Source: JASSUD01 sp031963445 (GTDB taxonomy: Bacteria; Pseudomonadota; Gammaproteobacteria; Burkholderiales; Burkholderiaceae). Taken from it: DNA of 64,000 nucleotides. The notes under the pieces were generated by a model that saw only the letters and a list, made by a program, of their open reading frames with translations, made no database searches and was not told the DNA's origin. Shown in pieces: positions 30,878-39,575 of the stretch; within the stretch, counting starts at the first letter, position 1, and each line of letters opens with the position of its first letter. The position numbers and the translations under genes are program-made. The stretch covers positions 1,240,001 through 1,304,000 of the forward strand of contig JASSUH010000001.1 in assembly GCA_031963445.1 (NCBI GenBank), in the 5' to 3' direction.

Positions 30878-32929
30878 ATGATCTTTTTGCGCCGCAACTT
30901 CCTGTAAACGTGCACTAAGTCCCGAATAACGATGAGCAGGGTTTGCTACTGCATCAGTCAAAATAGCGGGTGTTCCCACCAAGACAACTTGGTTTCGTGC
31001 TCGTGTTACTGCTGTATAGAGCAGGGCGCGGGTGAGCGTGCGAGTTGGGGTGGCAGGCAGCACCAGCGCTGCACAAGCAAATTCAGAGCCCTGAGATTTA
31101 TGCACGGTCATCGCAAAGGCGGTTTCGTGTGGCGCTAAGGTGGCTGGGGAAAACCAGCGCCAACCTCCCTGCGGAGTCGGAAAAACGACACGTAAAGCCT
31201 CTTTGCCATAAGGTAGCGCAATCCCAATATCCCCATTAAAAAGTTCCAATGCGTAGTCGTTGCGCATAATCATCACGGGACGACCCACAAACCAAACATC
31301 ATTAGGATAAGAAGAGGCTAAAGCCGCCGGGCAAATACGCTTAGTGTATGTATTAAGCACCTGGCGTATAGATAAAGTCAGCAGCGTATTCAATCTATCC
31401 ACACCCCGTAGCCCATCGCGCATTGCACTTAATACACGATAGCGATTAAGCGCTGCGAAAAGCGGCGCGCAATCGAATGGTTTATCAGTTTCAGCTACCT
31501 GACGTAGCACATCGACTAAGGCTTTTATATAAGGCTCAAAACCAGCGGCAAGCTGCGCTAATGTTTGGTCGGATAAACCCATTTCAGCATCTTCAAGAAA
31601 AACGATTTCGGCTGATCGCTCATTTGCTTGAGTCTTAGTTTGTTCATTCAGTACGGCCAGCATTTCTGCGGTTGTACCTGTATTAATTGCGCGTGCTAAG
31701 CGGCCAATCGCTGAATCGCTGGCAAAGCGGTAATTACGCTCAAGCCAAATAACGCAATTGGCCAATGGAGTAGAAGTCGATTGGGCGCGAGAAATTGAAT
31801 CGCAGGCAGTTGGTAAGGCAGCACTAAGCTGCGTTTGATCAAGATTAAGGGCGCTAGCTAATTGCTTCAAATAGGGTTGAGTCCAGCTAGGTTGCGCACT
31901 CAGTTCGGCAAACACGGCTCCCGCTTCAACTGCAGATAATTGATTTTTATCACCCAATAAAATGAGCTTGGTGGTGGGGGCTAACGCTTCCATTAACTGT
32001 ACGGCGAGCGTGATATCGAGCATTGAAGCTTCATCCACAATCACCACATCGTAAGGTAGTGATGCGGCGCGACCTTGGCTTAGATTGCTGCGCAGATGAG
32101 GCTTGCCAAGCAGTCGATGCAGCGTAGAGGCGGTGCGCGGCAAGCGTGCTACGAGAGCGCTAGGTAAATGATGAGCATTTAAGGCAAGCGCCTGTGCGAG
32201 TCGTTGTGCAGCGCGTCCAGTTGGGGCTGCCAGCGCAATCCGCAAGGTAGGATTAGTGTCAAGCAAACACGCAAGCATGCCAACTACGGTCGTTGTTTTG
32301 CCTGTGCCTGGCCCACCGCTGATGATGGTGAGCGAGTTAGATAAAGCGAGTGCCGTGGCAACTTGTTGAATATCGATCTCTTCCCCGTTAAGCGGTGCTT
32401 TAAAGCACCGAGCGAGTTGTTTGTATAAAGGAAGGGGTGTTTCGATAGTTGAGGGACTTTCTTGTTTCTTAAAAAGAGCATCAGCCGCATCGGCTGGGGT
32501 CGCTTCAGCGTGTCTAATGAGTGCTTGGGCTAGGCGCCGTTCATAGGCGTAATAACGCGCTAAATACAATCTATCTGCTGTATCTAGTACAAGCGGTAGC
32601 AGTTCGGCATCGGCGGCGCAGCCATCGCATACCACGCCACTTGCCAGCAGACTGGCATGTATATTGGGCAGAGTATGGTTCAATTGTGCAGCTAGCGGGG
32701 CAAGCGGTATGCATACATGTCCTTCGCTGGTGGCACAACTGATTTCAATGGCGACTTGTCTCACCAACTCGCTATTAGCTGTGGTAGCCCCTAAATGCGT
32801 AGCTAAAGCGCTCAAGCGTTTAGCAAAGCCTTGAGCGAGAGTGGCCTCGTTTTGCTCAATATGATTAAGATTGTTAGTTAAGAATTTATCCACAAAATCG
32901 TTTAAGAGTGTTTGGTCTGGTAAGCGCAT
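30860..32929 (-). CDS. recD: Exodeoxyribonuclease V alpha subunit RecD
   Basis: 689 residues, a superfamily 1B helicase subunit of RecBCD. Walker A is intact (GGPGTGKTTTV, near residue 210), followed by motif II DEASMLD, a motif III-like LLGDKNQLSAVEAGAVF, and the C-terminal SQGSEF and YTAVTRARNQVVLVG motifs. The N-terminal region is the RecD interaction domain. The length is close to that of Burkholderia RecD. No recB or recC gene is adjacent within the window: the upstream neighbour is the divergent amn. The terminal residues S-A-E and the TAA come from a palindrome arm. Confidence 0.93.
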   Translation of the reverse strand: MRLPDQTLLNDFVDKFLTNNLNHIEQNEATLAQGFAKRLSALATHLGATTANSELVRQVAIEISCATSEGHVCIPLAPLAAQLNHTLPNIHASLLASGVVCDGCAADAELLPLVLDTADRLYLARYYAYERRLAQALIRHAEATPADAADALFKKQESPSTIETPLPLYKQLARCFKAPLNGEEIDIQQVATALALSNSLTIISGGPGTGKTTTVVGMLACLLDTNPTLRIALAAPTGRAAQRLAQALALNAHHLPSALVARLPRTASTLHRLLGKPHLRSNLSQGRAASLPYDVVIVDEASMLDITLAVQLMEALAPTTKLILLGDKNQLSAVEAGAVFAELSAQPSWTQPYLKQLASALNLDQTQLSAALPTACDSISRAQSTSTPLANCVIWLERNYRFASDSAIGRLARAINTGTTAEMLAVLNEQTKTQANERSAEIVFLEDAEMGLSDQTLAQLAAGFEPYIKALVDVLRQVAETDKPFDCAPLFAALNRYRVLSAMRDGLRGVDRLNTLLTLSIRQVLNTYTKRICPAALASSYPNDVWFVGRPVMIMRNDYALELFNGDIGIALPYGKEALRVVFPTPQGGWRWFSPATLAPHETAFAMTVHKSQGSEFACAALVLPATPTRTLTRALLYTAVTRARNQVVLVGTPAILTDAVANPAHRYSGLSARLQEVAAQKDHKKSAE

Positions 32930-32994
32930 GTATAAACTAGAGCATAGCGCACTCTTTTAGTGCAAAGAACATGTTCGTCAACCTAAGTTAAGCC

Positions 32995-34494
32995 ATGAAT
33001 TTGTCATCAACTTCCGAATTAATTGAAGACTCAAACCAAGCGCTTGAACGTTTAGCTACGCTTTATCAGGCTAGCATAGCGAGCCTGAGTGCAGCCTTTA
33101 CACGCTATCAACAAGGTGAAAATTTTGCGACACGTGTGCGAGTTTGCTATCCCTTTGTGCGAGTTAGCACACAAGTGAATACGCGCATTGATTCGCGTCA
33201 ATCATATGGATTTGTATCAGGCCCAGGCGTATTTGAAACGACGGTGACACGTCCTGATTTATTTCACGATTATTATGCTGAGCAGCTGCGTTTATTGATG
33301 CGTAATCATCAAATTGCGGTTGAAGTTGGCATATCTGAGCAACCTATTCCATTGCATTTTGCTTTTCCCGAAGGCCTTCATATAGAAGGAGGGCTGCTGC
33401 CCGAGCAATTGCATCACCTGCGAGAAATATTTGATGTGCCAGATCTTGCTGTACTGGATGACCGTATTGTTAATGGCACCTATGAACCAGCGCCTGATAA
33501 GCCTCGTCCGCTGGCTTTGTTTACTGCGCCACGCGTCGATTTTTCTTTGCACCGGCTTAAGCATTACACGGCTACCTCGCCGCTGCATTTTCAAAAGCAT
33601 GTGCTGTACACCAATTATCAGTTTTATATTGATGAATTCATCGCTTACTGCCATCAGTTAATGACTTATACCGACGATCCGATAGAGCGTGCCTATCGTA
33701 GTCAATACGTTGCTTTCGTTGAGCCAGGTGATGTGGTAACGGTGAATGCCAATTTGGGAGAGGCTGTTACGCAAGAAAGTGTGAATGCTGCACCAGCACG
33801 CTTACCGCAGATGCCCGCTTATCATCTAAAAAGAGCAGATGGCAGCGGTATTACGATGTTAAATATTGGAATTGGGCCATCTAACGCAAAAACGATTACT
33901 GACCATATCGCTGTGTTACGTCCACATGCGTGGATTATGTTGGGACATTGCGCAGGTTTACGTAACACGCAACGCTTGGGTGATTATGTGCTGGCACATG
34001 GTTATGTGCGGGAAGATCATGTGTTAGATGCTGATTTACCGCTGTGGGTACCCATTCCTGCGTTAGCCGAAGTGCAAGTCGCGCTTGAACGTGCAGTGGC
34101 AGAAATCACTCAGTTAGAAGGGCAAGATTTAAAGCGCGTGATGCGCACGGGTACCGTGGCCAGTGTCGATGATCGCAATTGGGAATTGCACAATTATTCA
34201 GAACCAGTGCGCCGCTTTTCGCAAAGCCGTGCCATTGCATTAGATATGGAGAGTGCGACGATTGCTGCGAATGGCTTTCGGTTTCGCGTGCCATACGGCA
34301 CGCTTTTATGCGTCTCCGACAAACCATTGCATGGTGCGCTTAAGCTTTTTGGTATGGCAGACCAGTTCTATCGAACCCAAGTTAAACAACATCTACGGAT
34401 TGGCATTCGGGCGATGGAATTGCTGCGCGAAAGCGGAGCTGATCGCTTGCATAGCCGTAAATTGAGAAGCTTTGCAGAAGTGGCGTTTCAGTAA
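32995..34494 (+). CDS. amn: AMP nucleosidase
   Basis: 499 residues. Amn hydrolyses AMP to adenine and ribose 5-phosphate and so tunes adenylate pools. The N-terminal regulatory domain (Burkholderia-type, about 1-180) precedes the nucleoside-phosphorylase-like catalytic half, with NIGIGPSNAKT, GHCAGLRNTQRLGDYV and the Glu-containing ALDMESATIAANGFRF. It is complete with respect to the E. coli protein (484 residues). Divergent from recD, with 65 bases between the starts. Confidence 0.96.
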   Translation: MNLSSTSELIEDSNQALERLATLYQASIASLSAAFTRYQQGENFATRVRVCYPFVRVSTQVNTRIDSRQSYGFVSGPGVFETTVTRPDLFHDYYAEQLRLLMRNHQIAVEVGISEQPIPLHFAFPEGLHIEGGLLPEQLHHLREIFDVPDLAVLDDRIVNGTYEPAPDKPRPLALFTAPRVDFSLHRLKHYTATSPLHFQKHVLYTNYQFYIDEFIAYCHQLMTYTDDPIERAYRSQYVAFVEPGDVVTVNANLGEAVTQESVNAAPARLPQMPAYHLKRADGSGITMLNIGIGPSNAKTITDHIAVLRPHAWIMLGHCAGLRNTQRLGDYVLAHGYVREDHVLDADLPLWVPIPALAEVQVALERAVAEITQLEGQDLKRVMRTGTVASVDDRNWELHNYSEPVRRFSQSRAIALDMESATIAANGFRFRVPYGTLLCVSDKPLHGALKLFGMADQFYRTQVKQHLRIGIRAMELLRESGADRLHSRKLRSFAEVAFQ

Positions 34495-34558
34495 TCTCAA
34501 TAATTTAGGGAGCCGCTGCATAATCGCTGTAGCGGTTTCATATCTCATAGCACGTATT

Positions 34559-34676
34559 TAGAGCCTATTTAGATCTCTAAGCAGAAGGCTGGGAGAGGTG
34601 ATTGGTGTGCATGTTGGGGTTCCTTCGTCACCCCAACCTATGATTTGTCGATTCGCAGGTTGTGGTGAACCAACAG
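34559..34676. repeat. GGTTGGGGTGAC-type element, degenerate copy 8
   Basis: TAGAGCCTATTTAGATCT, GCATGTTGGGGTTCCTTCGT, CACCCCAACCTATG and a mutated CGCAGGTTGTGGTGAAC unit. The opposite outer end is not recognisable, so this copy is decaying. Confidence 0.75.
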
Positions 34677-34724
34677 CCTTTATCTGAGTCTGGTCCCTGC
34701 ATTCAAGGGTTCCACAAAAATAAA

Positions 34725-35594
34725 TTATATGGCTAACAGATTTTTATGATTGTTTTCGGCTAAGGTTGAGTAAACCGCATTTTGTGCTGCCTCTATTAGG
34801 TAATAATTATTTATTCCTTGATGAATGGCTTGAAAACTTTTGTGTATGGATTTAAGTGATTTTTTTAGGCTGTTAAGTTGATCTGCATTTTCTTTCCATT
34901 CTTTCTCTTTATACGCTCCATTAATGTCGTGCAAGTTAACTCTTTCTTGAATTGTTCGAGGTAATATGGTCAATATAGCACTGATCATACTAAATACTTC
35001 AGGTGAGAGATGGATGATATGGGCGCCGAATAAATAAGCTAAGGCACAGTTGAGTAAAGCTGCTACGAATGCCACGATCGCTGTAGTCCAGCGCTTTTCT
35101 AAGAAACTTGGATGTTTGTAAGGATTGGCAAGTAGTTGTTTTATTTCTTTTAATAGATCGTCAATATTTTTTTTGGTTTGCTCAATGACATGTATATTTT
35201 GATCATCAAGTATTACGCTATTAAGCCTTATTTGGTTTGAATAATTTTGCCTTGCGGGAATATTTTTAGATAAATTTAAATTCAAAAATAATAATGAATA
35301 TTCTATGCCCGTAATATAATCATCAATATCTCCTTCTTCTTCAGATAGTAAGTATTCTTCTGGTGCCTCGTCTGCTTCTGAAGAAGCCTTACTCGCCAAA
35401 TTTTTTTTCAAACTCTTAAATTTTGCGATTAACCCAGATTCTTTTAATGACTGAATCTGAGTTAATGCTTCTTGAATATGCGTGCGTATTTGGTTTTGCG
35501 AGGCCACTTGTATGGAGGTGGGGGAAACTTGAAATGATCCTCTGTGATTCATCGAGCTGATCGACGTTCTAGATGATTGAATTGATAAGGACAT
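34725..35594 (-). CDS. Unknown membrane-associated protein, candidate effector
   Basis: 289 residues from the ATG at 35594, with GGAGG eight bases upstream. The first 70 residues are Ser/Gln/Thr-rich (MSLSIQSSRTSISSMNHRG), then a helical part with an acidic patch (EADEAPEEYLLSEEEGD). Two adjacent hydrophobic helices follow at about 170-215 (TAIVAFVAALLNCALAYLFG and a second), then a coiled-coil C-terminus. The polar N-terminus plus a hydrophobic hairpin and AT-rich composition resemble type III-secreted translocon or inclusion-membrane proteins. No family is recognised. It stands alone between amn and the rib genes. Confidence 0.6.
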   Translation of the reverse strand: MSLSIQSSRTSISSMNHRGSFQVSPTSIQVASQNQIRTHIQEALTQIQSLKESGLIAKFKSLKKNLASKASSEADEAPEEYLLSEEEGDIDDYITGIEYSLLFLNLNLSKNIPARQNYSNQIRLNSVILDDQNIHVIEQTKKNIDDLLKEIKQLLANPYKHPSFLEKRWTTAIVAFVAALLNCALAYLFGAHIIHLSPEVFSMISAILTILPRTIQERVNLHDINGAYKEKEWKENADQLNSLKKSLKSIHKSFQAIHQGINNYYLIEAAQNAVYSTLAENNHKNLLAI

Positions 35595-35628
35595 ATCTGC
35601 CTCCAACAGATGGGGTTCAGGTGGCTAA

Positions 35629-35825
35629 GGCAACGCTGAATAATCGGGAGTAGTGCTATTCCTTGGAATTTTTTTAGGGTCTCCCTGGTGGCCTTGCGCC
35701 GGCGCAGACAGTACAAACGTACGGCAAGCTGGCGTAAGGGCATCAGGGAGAGCCTAAAAAAATTCTTACGATCAGTACTGATAGCAAAGGCATACTTTGC
35801 TCACGTATATTCAGCATTTTCTTAA
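35629..35825. repeat. Nested palindromes
   Basis: An outer pair, AAGGCAACGCTGAATAATCG and TATATTCAGCATTTTCTTA, has core fragments on the right (CAGTACTGATAGCAAAGGCA). It is interrupted by a second complete palindrome at 35667-35763: arms AATTTTTTTAGGGTCTCCCT / AGGGAGAGCCTAAAAAAATT with core GCAGACAGTACAAACGTACG. One element has inserted into another. Confidence 0.7.
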
Positions 35826-36059
35826 ATGCTATGCGCGCTTTCTTTTAGTGATATGGCGTTGGCGCTAGGCTTAAATTTCAATCTATCTGTTAGAACCTGT
35901 CTGACGGCCTTTTAGACAATTTGTAGGCAGGCTCTTCATAAAAATAAGTAGACAAGATGAATTAGGCATGAAGCTAATCATAGCGATAGATAATCGAGTC
36001 GCGTTCTTTTAAGCTCGGTAATTTGCTTACCAAGATGCTGATTTGGAAGGGTAAAAATT

Positions 36060-36196
36060 CTTGCCTTGCTTAAGACAAGTTCTTGGAATTGATTCGTCAA
36101 TTGACTGAGATCTGTTTAGTAGTCATTCCAAGACTGGAAGGAGTAGAGCAACCCTTGTTTCTATATGCCTACGGAAACAAGGGTTGCTGCTTTTTT
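36060..36196 (+). ncRNA. Candidate structured small RNA
   Basis: No reading frame is convincing here, but structure is dense. TCTTGGAAT (36081-36089) pairs with ATTCCAAGA (36125-36133); within it AATTGA-TTCG-TCAATT forms a UUCG tetraloop hairpin. A perfect 15-bp terminator stem AGCAACCCTTGTTTC / GAAACAAGGGTTGCT (36147-36188) ends in six T. The terminator points along the plus strand, where no upstream protein gene exists for 1.5 kb, so it should end a non-coding transcript. A promoter is not clear. The stretch 35826-36059 shows nothing else. Confidence 0.5.
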
Positions 36197-36285
36197 AAAT
36201 AATGCGGGGACAGATGCTGAGAAAAACAAAGTTTGTTCAGCACAGAGAGGAATTGAAGGGGAAGGGCAGACGAGCCCAACTGCGT

Positions 36286-36723
36286 TTACGACGCTTGCTT
36301 ATCGCGCTGAACCTCAAGGGTACGCAGCTGAGACGCTAATTTATCGAGAACCCCATTAACGTATTTATAGCCTTCTACACTACCAAAGGTTTTGGTTAAT
36401 TCAACGGCTTCGTTGATCACCACGCGATACGGTATATCAGGCTGGTGCGCCAACTCATAAGCCCCCATCAGTAGAATCGAATGCTCAACTGGCGAGAGCT
36501 CATGGAGTGGGCGATCTAAGTAAGGCGTGAGCTGCGCTTTAAGCGATTCAACTGTACTTAGCACACCGTATAGAAGGGCTTGAAAATGCGCGAGGTCAAT
36601 CGTCTCAAAGCCTTGCTCTTCACTCATTTGGCGCTCAATTTCTTTTGCGTCTTCCTGCGTTAGTAGCCATTGATAAATGCTTTGTGTGACAAATTTGCGA
36701 GCGCGATGGCGGGCATTTTTCAT
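36286..36723 (-). CDS. nusB: Transcription antitermination factor NusB
   Basis: 145 residues, all-helical RNA-binding protein that with NusE (S10) binds boxA of rRNA operons. The N-terminal basic stretch KNARHRARKFVTQSIYQWLL and the C-terminal VVINEAVELTKTFGSVEGYK are family signatures. It is the last gene of the ribD-ribE-ribBA-ribH-nusB series on the minus strand; its ATG overlaps the ribH stop by one base (ATGA). The order ribH-nusB is conserved across Proteobacteria. Confidence 0.96.
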   Translation of the reverse strand: MKNARHRARKFVTQSIYQWLLTQEDAKEIERQMSEEQGFETIDLAHFQALLYGVLSTVESLKAQLTPYLDRPLHELSPVEHSILLMGAYELAHQPDIPYRVVINEAVELTKTFGSVEGYKYVNGVLDKLASQLRTLEVQRDKQAS

Positions 36724-37208
36724 CAGTCGTTCTCGTCGTCTAGCGCGAGCTGTTCAAGTGAGCTGCACATATTTGCCATTTCAATTGCGGTGCGGGCGGC
36801 GTGACGGCCTTTTTCGGTAACACGCGCAAACGCTTGCTCATCATTTTCAGTAGTGAGCACTGCATTGCCAATCGGTATTCCAAAATCCAGGCTAATACGC
36901 GCGATGCCAGCGGCGCTCTCATTGGCTACCAAATCAAAATGATAAGTTTCACCACGCACAACGGCGCCGATGGCGAGTAATGCATCAAATTGGCCACTTT
37001 CTGCTAGCTTTTGTAGTGCAAGCGGAATTTCAAGTGCACCGGGTACGGTCACGAGTAATACATCTTCACCAACAACACCCAATTGCTCAAGTTCTTCGAT
37101 ACAGGCATTGGTTAGACCATCACCGATAGCCTCGTTAAAACGCGCTTGCACAATGCCAACGCGCAGACCATCGCCGTTATAGTTAGGGGAGTACTGTCCA
37201 GTTTCCAT
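36723..37208 (-). CDS. ribH: 6,7-dimethyl-8-ribityllumazine synthase
   Basis: 161 residues. Lumazine synthase condenses 5-amino-6-ribitylaminouracil with dihydroxybutanone phosphate, the penultimate step of riboflavin synthesis. Motifs: VGIVQARFNEAI, VPGALEIPLALQKLAESGQF, the AIGAVVRGETYHFD active-site loop with His, and NAVLTTENDEQAFAR. Complete and collinear with ribBA upstream and nusB downstream. A short palindrome (37249-37319) lies between ribBA and ribH. Confidence 0.97.
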   Translation of the reverse strand: METGQYSPNYNGDGLRVGIVQARFNEAIGDGLTNACIEELEQLGVVGEDVLLVTVPGALEIPLALQKLAESGQFDALLAIGAVVRGETYHFDLVANESAAGIARISLDFGIPIGNAVLTTENDEQAFARVTEKGRHAARTAIEMANMCSSLEQLALDDEND

Positions 37209-37248
37209 AAAGGGAGTCTCGAAAATAAAAAGGTAAAAAGTGGTTAAC

Positions 37249-37319
37249 TAAGGAAGCGTTGAATAATCTGTTGGCCGCGTTATGTCTGCTTGCCACCAGA
37301 TTATTCGTACAGCCCCTTA
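37249..37319. repeat. Palindrome between ribH and ribBA
   Basis: TAAGGAAGCGTTGAATAATC and GATTATTCGTACAGCCCCTT (then A) form imperfect arms around TTGGCCGCGTTATGTCTGCTTGCCA. The terminal TAAGG on the minus strand supplies the TAA stop of ribBA. Confidence 0.7.
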
Positions 37320-38438
37320 TGAGGTAGCAGCAGAAGGCATAGGCATAAAGCCCGCCACTTCAAGGCCATACCCCGAAAGAATGTTAAGTTTGCGCGGTTC
37401 AGATAATACGCGCATTTTACTGACCCCTACATCGCGCAGAATTTGCGCGCCGATGCCATAAGTCTTGAAATCAAGGGGTCGATGTTTGAGGTGAGCCGCT
37501 TTCTCTTGATCATCAAAAGCAGAAAAAACTTCGCTTAAATTTCCGTTTGAGCTATCGCAATTCAAAAGCACAACTACACCGCAGTCGACCGATGCAATTT
37601 TTTGTAAAGCCGCAGGTAGCGTCCAAGAATGCAAGGGACTGCTAGTTTCTAACAAATCCAATATGTTTAATGGCTCATGCACGCGTACCAGCGTTTCATG
37701 TTCAGGCGTCGGGGTGCCACGCACGAGTGCTAGATGTGAAGTGCCGGTTGGCTGATCAACATACATGAATGCGCGAAACTGACCGTAGGGTGTCTGTATG
37801 GAACGCTGCGCGACGCGTTTGATAATTGACTCAGTACGACTACGGTAATGAATCAGCTCAGCGATCGTGCCTACTTTTAGCTGATGTTTTTCAGCAAATT
37901 TAAGCAGGTCGGGAAGACGCGCCATGGTGCCATCATCATTCATCACCTCGCAAATGACCGCAGCAGGCGTTAAGCCTGCCAATGCCGTCAGATCACACCC
38001 TGCCTCAGTGTGTCCCGCTCGCACTAATACGCCACCAGGCTGTGCCATGACTGGAAAGATATGCCCTGGCTGAACGATATCTTCAGCGCGTGCATTCGGT
38101 GCCACTGCGGCTGCGACGGTACGTGCGCGATCTGCTGCCGAGATACCCGTTGAAACACCTTGTGCCGCTTCAATACTGACGGTAAAAGCCGTGCTGTATT
38201 GAGCGCCGTTGCGTTGTGTCATAAGGGGCAGCTTAAGTCGCTGGCAGTGCTCTTGGGTGAGCGTTAAGCAAACCAAGCCGCGCGCAAAGCGCACCATAAA
38301 ATTGATTGCCTCAGTGCTGACAAAATCAGCCGCAAGCAAAATATCTCCCTCATTCTCACGCTCTTCTGCGTCAGTTAGGATGACCATTCGGCCAGCTTTG
38401 ATGTCTGCTATGATTTCCGAGGTTGAGGCAAAAGTCAT
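37317..38438 (-). CDS. ribBA: 3,4-dihydroxy-2-butanone 4-phosphate synthase with degenerate GTP cyclohydrolase II domain
   Basis: 373 residues. Residues 1-205 are a complete RibB domain (DAEERENEGDILLAADFVS acidic loop, GHTEAGCDLTALAGL, VICEVMNDDGTMAR), which makes dihydroxybutanone phosphate from ribulose 5-phosphate. Residues 206-373 have the RibA fold, but the zinc-binding region is replaced: after VRVHEP there is no H-S-E-C-L-T-G-D and no C-D-C-G motif. The cyclohydrolase activity should therefore be absent, as in other Burkholderia RibBA-like proteins, and a separate RibA is needed. The stop codon TAA lies in the palindrome at 37249-37319. Confidence 0.93.
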   Translation of the reverse strand: MTFASTSEIIADIKAGRMVILTDAEERENEGDILLAADFVSTEAINFMVRFARGLVCLTLTQEHCQRLKLPLMTQRNGAQYSTAFTVSIEAAQGVSTGISAADRARTVAAAVAPNARAEDIVQPGHIFPVMAQPGGVLVRAGHTEAGCDLTALAGLTPAAVICEVMNDDGTMARLPDLLKFAEKHQLKVGTIAELIHYRSRTESIIKRVAQRSIQTPYGQFRAFMYVDQPTGTSHLALVRGTPTPEHETLVRVHEPLNILDLLETSSPLHSWTLPAALQKIASVDCGVVVLLNCDSSNGNLSEVFSAFDDQEKAAHLKHRPLDFKTYGIGAQILRDVGVSKMRVLSEPRKLNILSGYGLEVAGFMPMPSAATS

Positions 38439-38610
38439 GGGAGTAAATGAAGTGCTATAGGTGATTGAGAAGCAAGATGATACCGCATTCTCTAAAGTGG
38501 CCTAACTCCCTTTGCTTAGTGTTGCAGCGAAATATAAGAAAGAGAGCTGTATGGCCTTGTGGTGGTCTCGTGCCTGTTGGTTAACTGTAGCCAAGGCATT
38601 TTCTACTATA

Positions 38611-38733
38611 AGGAACCTCTGCCAAACCCCTTGGGTGGCAGGATAATCAACTGAGGCCTCCCTCTTTTTTATTGGGTACTAGTGTATTGTCTGCGTCGGC
38701 ATGCCTGGCCCTTGGGGTTTTGCAGAGGTTCCT
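38611..38733. repeat. Core-sharing palindrome, best-preserved copy
   Basis: The arms AGGAACCTCTGCCAAACCCC and GGGGTTTTGCAGAGGTTCCT pair at 19 of 20 positions. The core includes GGCAGGATAATCAACTGAGG, CCTCCCTCTTTTTTATTGGG, TACTAGTGTATTG and TCTGCGTCGGCATGCC. Practically the same core, inverted, occurs at 40216-40334, with arms that differ at several paired positions. Confidence 0.85.
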
Positions 38734-38795
38734 ACGGGTTATGCAAAAGCTTTTTAAAAAGAAAAAAATTATTGATAAAAATAATGGAGATAATT

Positions 38796-39395
38796 ATGGC
38801 AGTTGCAATAACGCCATCCTATTTTTTGCCACATAAAAAAACATCAATTTCAGATCAATTAAATATTCCTGCTGTTTTCGAAGAGAGACACCAATCATTA
38901 GTTAAATTGCAAGAAAAAATTGATCGCATCGAAAAAGTCATCAATAAAACAAATAGTTTTTATTTGTCGAATTTTAAATTGATTAACCGTGCTGTAGAGG
39001 ACTTGAAAGAATATTTACTTGCGCTAGAAAAAGAAAAACATTCTCTTACGATGTCGGGGTACTGGACTGATTGGATAAGCTTGCAGCTCCCATCGTCTGA
39101 GGTGACCGAATTAGAAGCGGTTTTGTCAAAGAAAATTTTATCTGTTACTGAAAAGCAGTATCTTGACCTGGTAAAAAAAGCAATGGAACTTCAAGCAATA
39201 GAAAACAAGCTTGGATTCTTGAATGACTTTTTCGAGTTCACTGAAAATGATCAATCTTCTTCTCTAGCCATATATTTCAGTCAAAGAAAAGATGATTTAA
39301 TCTTGCAAAAACAACAATTGCAGGAAGCAATTGAATCAAGAAAACTGGAAGTTAAAGACGGGCTGAATAAGAGAGAAGGTTTTCGACTTGTTTAA
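38796..39395 (+). CDS. Unknown coiled-coil protein inside the rib cluster
   Basis: 199 residues from the ATG at 38796 (GGAG six bases upstream). It is mainly helical and coiled-coil, with Lys/Glu/Leu-rich heptads (LVKLQEKIDRIEKVINKTN, LLALEKEKHSL, RKDDLILQKQQLQEAIESRK) and one hydrophobic WTDWISLQL segment. No family is recognised and there is no signal peptide. It is AT-rich and encoded opposite to the rib genes, between ribBA and ribE, so it interrupts that cluster; a palindrome lies directly upstream. The pattern fits an acquired accessory or effector gene. The frame upstream of 38796 reads through the palindrome and is not used. Confidence 0.6.
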   Translation: MAVAITPSYFLPHKKTSISDQLNIPAVFEERHQSLVKLQEKIDRIEKVINKTNSFYLSNFKLINRAVEDLKEYLLALEKEKHSLTMSGYWTDWISLQLPSSEVTELEAVLSKKILSVTEKQYLDLVKKAMELQAIENKLGFLNDFFEFTENDQSSSLAIYFSQRKDDLILQKQQLQEAIESRKLEVKDGLNKREGFRLV

Positions 39396-39502
39396 AAGAT
39401 TTTTTCTCACGATGCGACGCCACTCTGTCTCCGCTCATATAAAAGAAGAGGCGCAACACGGAAAGCGAGAAAACTCCACTAGCGAGAAAGAGAGTCACTG
39501 GA

Positions 39503-39564
39503 GCGTTTGCAGATAGAAGCTTGAGAAGTGTTTGGAGTTTCCTAAAAATCTATCTGCAAAACGC
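39503..39564. repeat. Inverted repeat after ribE
   Basis: GCGTTTGCAGATAG and CTATCTGCAAAACGC face each other across 33 bases, ending 11 bases before the ribE stop on the minus strand. It may serve as the ribE terminator or be another short palindrome; no shared core is visible. Confidence 0.55.
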
Positions 39565-39575
39565 CTAAAAGCTTA

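Noticed and set aside
36165..36359. 64-codon plus-strand frame downstream of the terminator hairpin
   Set aside because: It starts within the terminator loop and overlaps the nusB 3' end; better explained by RNA structure.
38460..38795. FMN riboswitch upstream of ribBA
   Set aside because: I looked for the conserved FMN-element segments and found none; the region is a palindromic repeat.
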